Of a stretch of DNA of 6,929 bases, positions 6,346 through 6,929 are shown in pieces; within the stretch, counting starts at the first letter, position 1; every line of letters starts with the position of its first letter. The notes under the pieces are model-generated. The model did no database searches. It saw only the letters and a program-made list of their open reading frames with translations, and had not been told where the DNA came from. The position numbers and the translations under genes were made by a program. Source of the stretch: Paracoccaceae bacterium (lineage in GTDB: Bacteria > Pseudomonadota > Alphaproteobacteria > Rhodobacterales > Rhodobacteraceae); assembly GCA_009922885.1 (NCBI GenBank), contig RFUP01000117.1, positions 1-6,929 of the forward strand, in the 5' to 3' direction.

Positions 6346-6375
6346 AATATAAGATGCATCTTGGGTGTTTGTAAT
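6346..6375 (-). promoter_or_regulatory. Sigma70-like promoter candidate for the histidine kinase gene
   Basis: On the minus strand, ATTACA (complement of 6370-6375; 4 of 6 to TTGACA) is followed after 18 bases by TATATT (complement of 6346-6351; 5 of 6 to TATAAT). The predicted start near 6339 gives a leader of about 50-85 bases, depending on which kinase start is used. The region is AT-rich, so chance matches are easier here than elsewhere in the window. Confidence 0.4.
6351..6362. repeat. Perfect 12-bp palindrome AAGATGCATCTT in the kinase promoter
   Basis: AAGATGCATCTT equals its own reverse complement over all 12 bases. It overlaps the edge of the proposed -10 box and fills much of the -10/-35 spacer of the kinase promoter candidate. 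Its centre lies about 27 bases from that of the GTGATG-N5-CATCAC repeat. It is a plausible dimer-binding site for a transcription factor; none is identified. Confidence 0.4.
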
Positions 6376-6423
6376 GACCCAAAAGGCTAAATCAAACATC
6401 CTCACGGATTAGTTATAGGCTTC

Positions 6424-6929
6424 TCAGAACCCGTCCTCGGCGCCCTGTTGCCATGGGCGGACGAGGTTGCCGAAGCGGGTGAAGCGGCCTTCGAAGCTCA
6501 GGTCGACGGTACCGATGGGGCCGTGGCGTTGTTTGCCGATGATCACCTCGGCACGGCCGTGGAGGCGCTCCATTTCTTCTTGCCAGGCGGCCATTTTATC
6601 GAGGTCGTGTTCGCCGGGCTTCTCGCGTTCTTTGTAGTATTCCTCGCGGAATACGAACATCACGACGTCGGCGTCCTGTTCGATCGAGCCGGATTCACGA
6701 AGGTCGGAAAGCTGCGGGCGTTTGTCGTCGCGGCTTTCGACGGTGCGGCTGAGCTGGGAGAGCGCGACCACGGGGATCGCCAGTTCCTTGGCGATGGCTT
6801 TCAGGCCCATCGAGATTTCGGCGATTTCCTGAACGCGGTTGTCGTTCTTCGAGGCACCGCGGCAGAGCTGGAGGTAGTCGACGACGACCAGTGCGAGGTC
6901 CTTCTCGCGCTGCTTGAGGCGACGGGCCT
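6424..6929 (-). CDS. dnaB: Replicative DNA helicase DnaB, C-terminal part, cut by window edge
   Basis: DnaB is the hexameric 5'-3' helicase that unwinds DNA at the replication fork. The frame is open from the right edge (2 bases of a split codon, then 167 codons and TGA). It begins ARRLKQREKDLALVVVDYLQ, which contains the Walker B/H2 strand (VVVDYLQL). NRVQEIAEISMGLKAIAKEL and PVVALSQLSR (H3) follow, then RPQLSDLRESGSIEQDADVV, MFVFREEYY and IIGKQRHGPIGTVDL (H4 and the Arg-finger region), ending PWQQGAEDGF. The internal Met at 6808-6810 is not the start, because DnaB-like sequence continues upstream of it. The N-terminal domain and Walker A lie beyond the window. The 136-base gap to the kinase gene, with a separate promoter candidate, suggests that the kinase is not simply part of a dnaB operon. 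Confidence 0.97.
   Translation of the reverse strand, partial: ARRLKQREKDLALVVVDYLQLCRGASKNDNRVQEIAEISMGLKAIAKELAIPVVALSQLSRTVESRDDKRPQLSDLRESGSIEQDADVVMFVFREEYYKEREKPGEHDLDKMAAWQEEMERLHGRAEVIIGKQRHGPIGTVDLSFEGRFTRFGNLVRPWQQGAEDGF

Noticed and set aside
6361..6382. TTGGGT...ACCCAA inverted repeat as a dnaB terminator
   Set aside because: The stem is only 6 bp with a 10-base loop and no T-run follows in the direction of dnaB transcription. It also overlaps the kinase promoter candidate.
6424..6810. A short 128-residue gene beginning at the Met at 6810
   Set aside because: DnaB-like sequence including Walker B continues in frame upstream to the window edge, so this Met is internal.
1..6929. 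CRISPR arrays, tRNA/rRNA genes, insertion sequences, prophage or toxin-antitoxin genes
   Set aside because: No regularly spaced repeats, cloverleaf patterns, transposase or integrase motifs or paired small genes were seen on either strand.

Overview
The window looks like ordinary chromosome of an alphaproteobacterium of the Rhodobacteraceae/Rhodobacterales. The evidence is high GC, an alphaproteobacterial-type RF3, a Hint-domain protein of the kind common in that group, and a block of stacked GC hairpins followed by a CCCGGG-ATATTTTT-purine string downstream of a gene, which I associate with intergenic regions of that family. That placement is inference from sequence character; no search was run.

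Layout, left to right. (1) Minus strand, 1-1743: prfC (RF3) followed after 4 bases by the start of a small conserved-looking gene that leaves the window at base 1; the two are probably co-transcribed. (2) 1744-1927: prfC leader and, next to the stop of the following gene, the hairpin/repeat block. (3) Minus strand, 1928-2941: a Hint-domain protein. (4) 2942-3123: a divergent intergenic region with one sigma70-like promoter candidate facing each way and a 9-bp inverted repeat, one arm of which lies inside the rightward promoter. (5) Plus strand, 3124-3903: an SDR-fold protein whose catalytic Tyr and Lys are replaced; a strong hairpin follows. (6) Plus strand, 4005-5090: an FbpC-like ABC ATPase with a C-terminal TOBE region, with no permease or binding protein nearby. 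(7) Minus strand, 5106-6287: a soluble hybrid histidine kinase/receiver protein, convergent with the ABC gene and clearly lower in GC than the rest. (8) 6288-6423: an AT-rich leader holding a promoter candidate with two dyad symmetries. (9) Minus strand, 6424 to the right edge: the C-terminal part of the replicative helicase DnaB.

The genes do not form a single pathway. prfC (translation termination) and dnaB (replication) are housekeeping. The Hint protein, SDR-like protein, ABC ATPase and kinase are accessory or regulatory genes between them. There is no intergenic stretch over 300 bases (the gaps are 4, 184, 182, 101, 15 and 136 bases). No tRNA, rRNA, CRISPR array, IS element or phage gene was seen. 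I found no convincing new multi-gene system. The most interesting items are the low-GC kinase with its palindromic leader, the SDR that has lost its catalytic residues, and the Hint protein with its divergent regulatory region.
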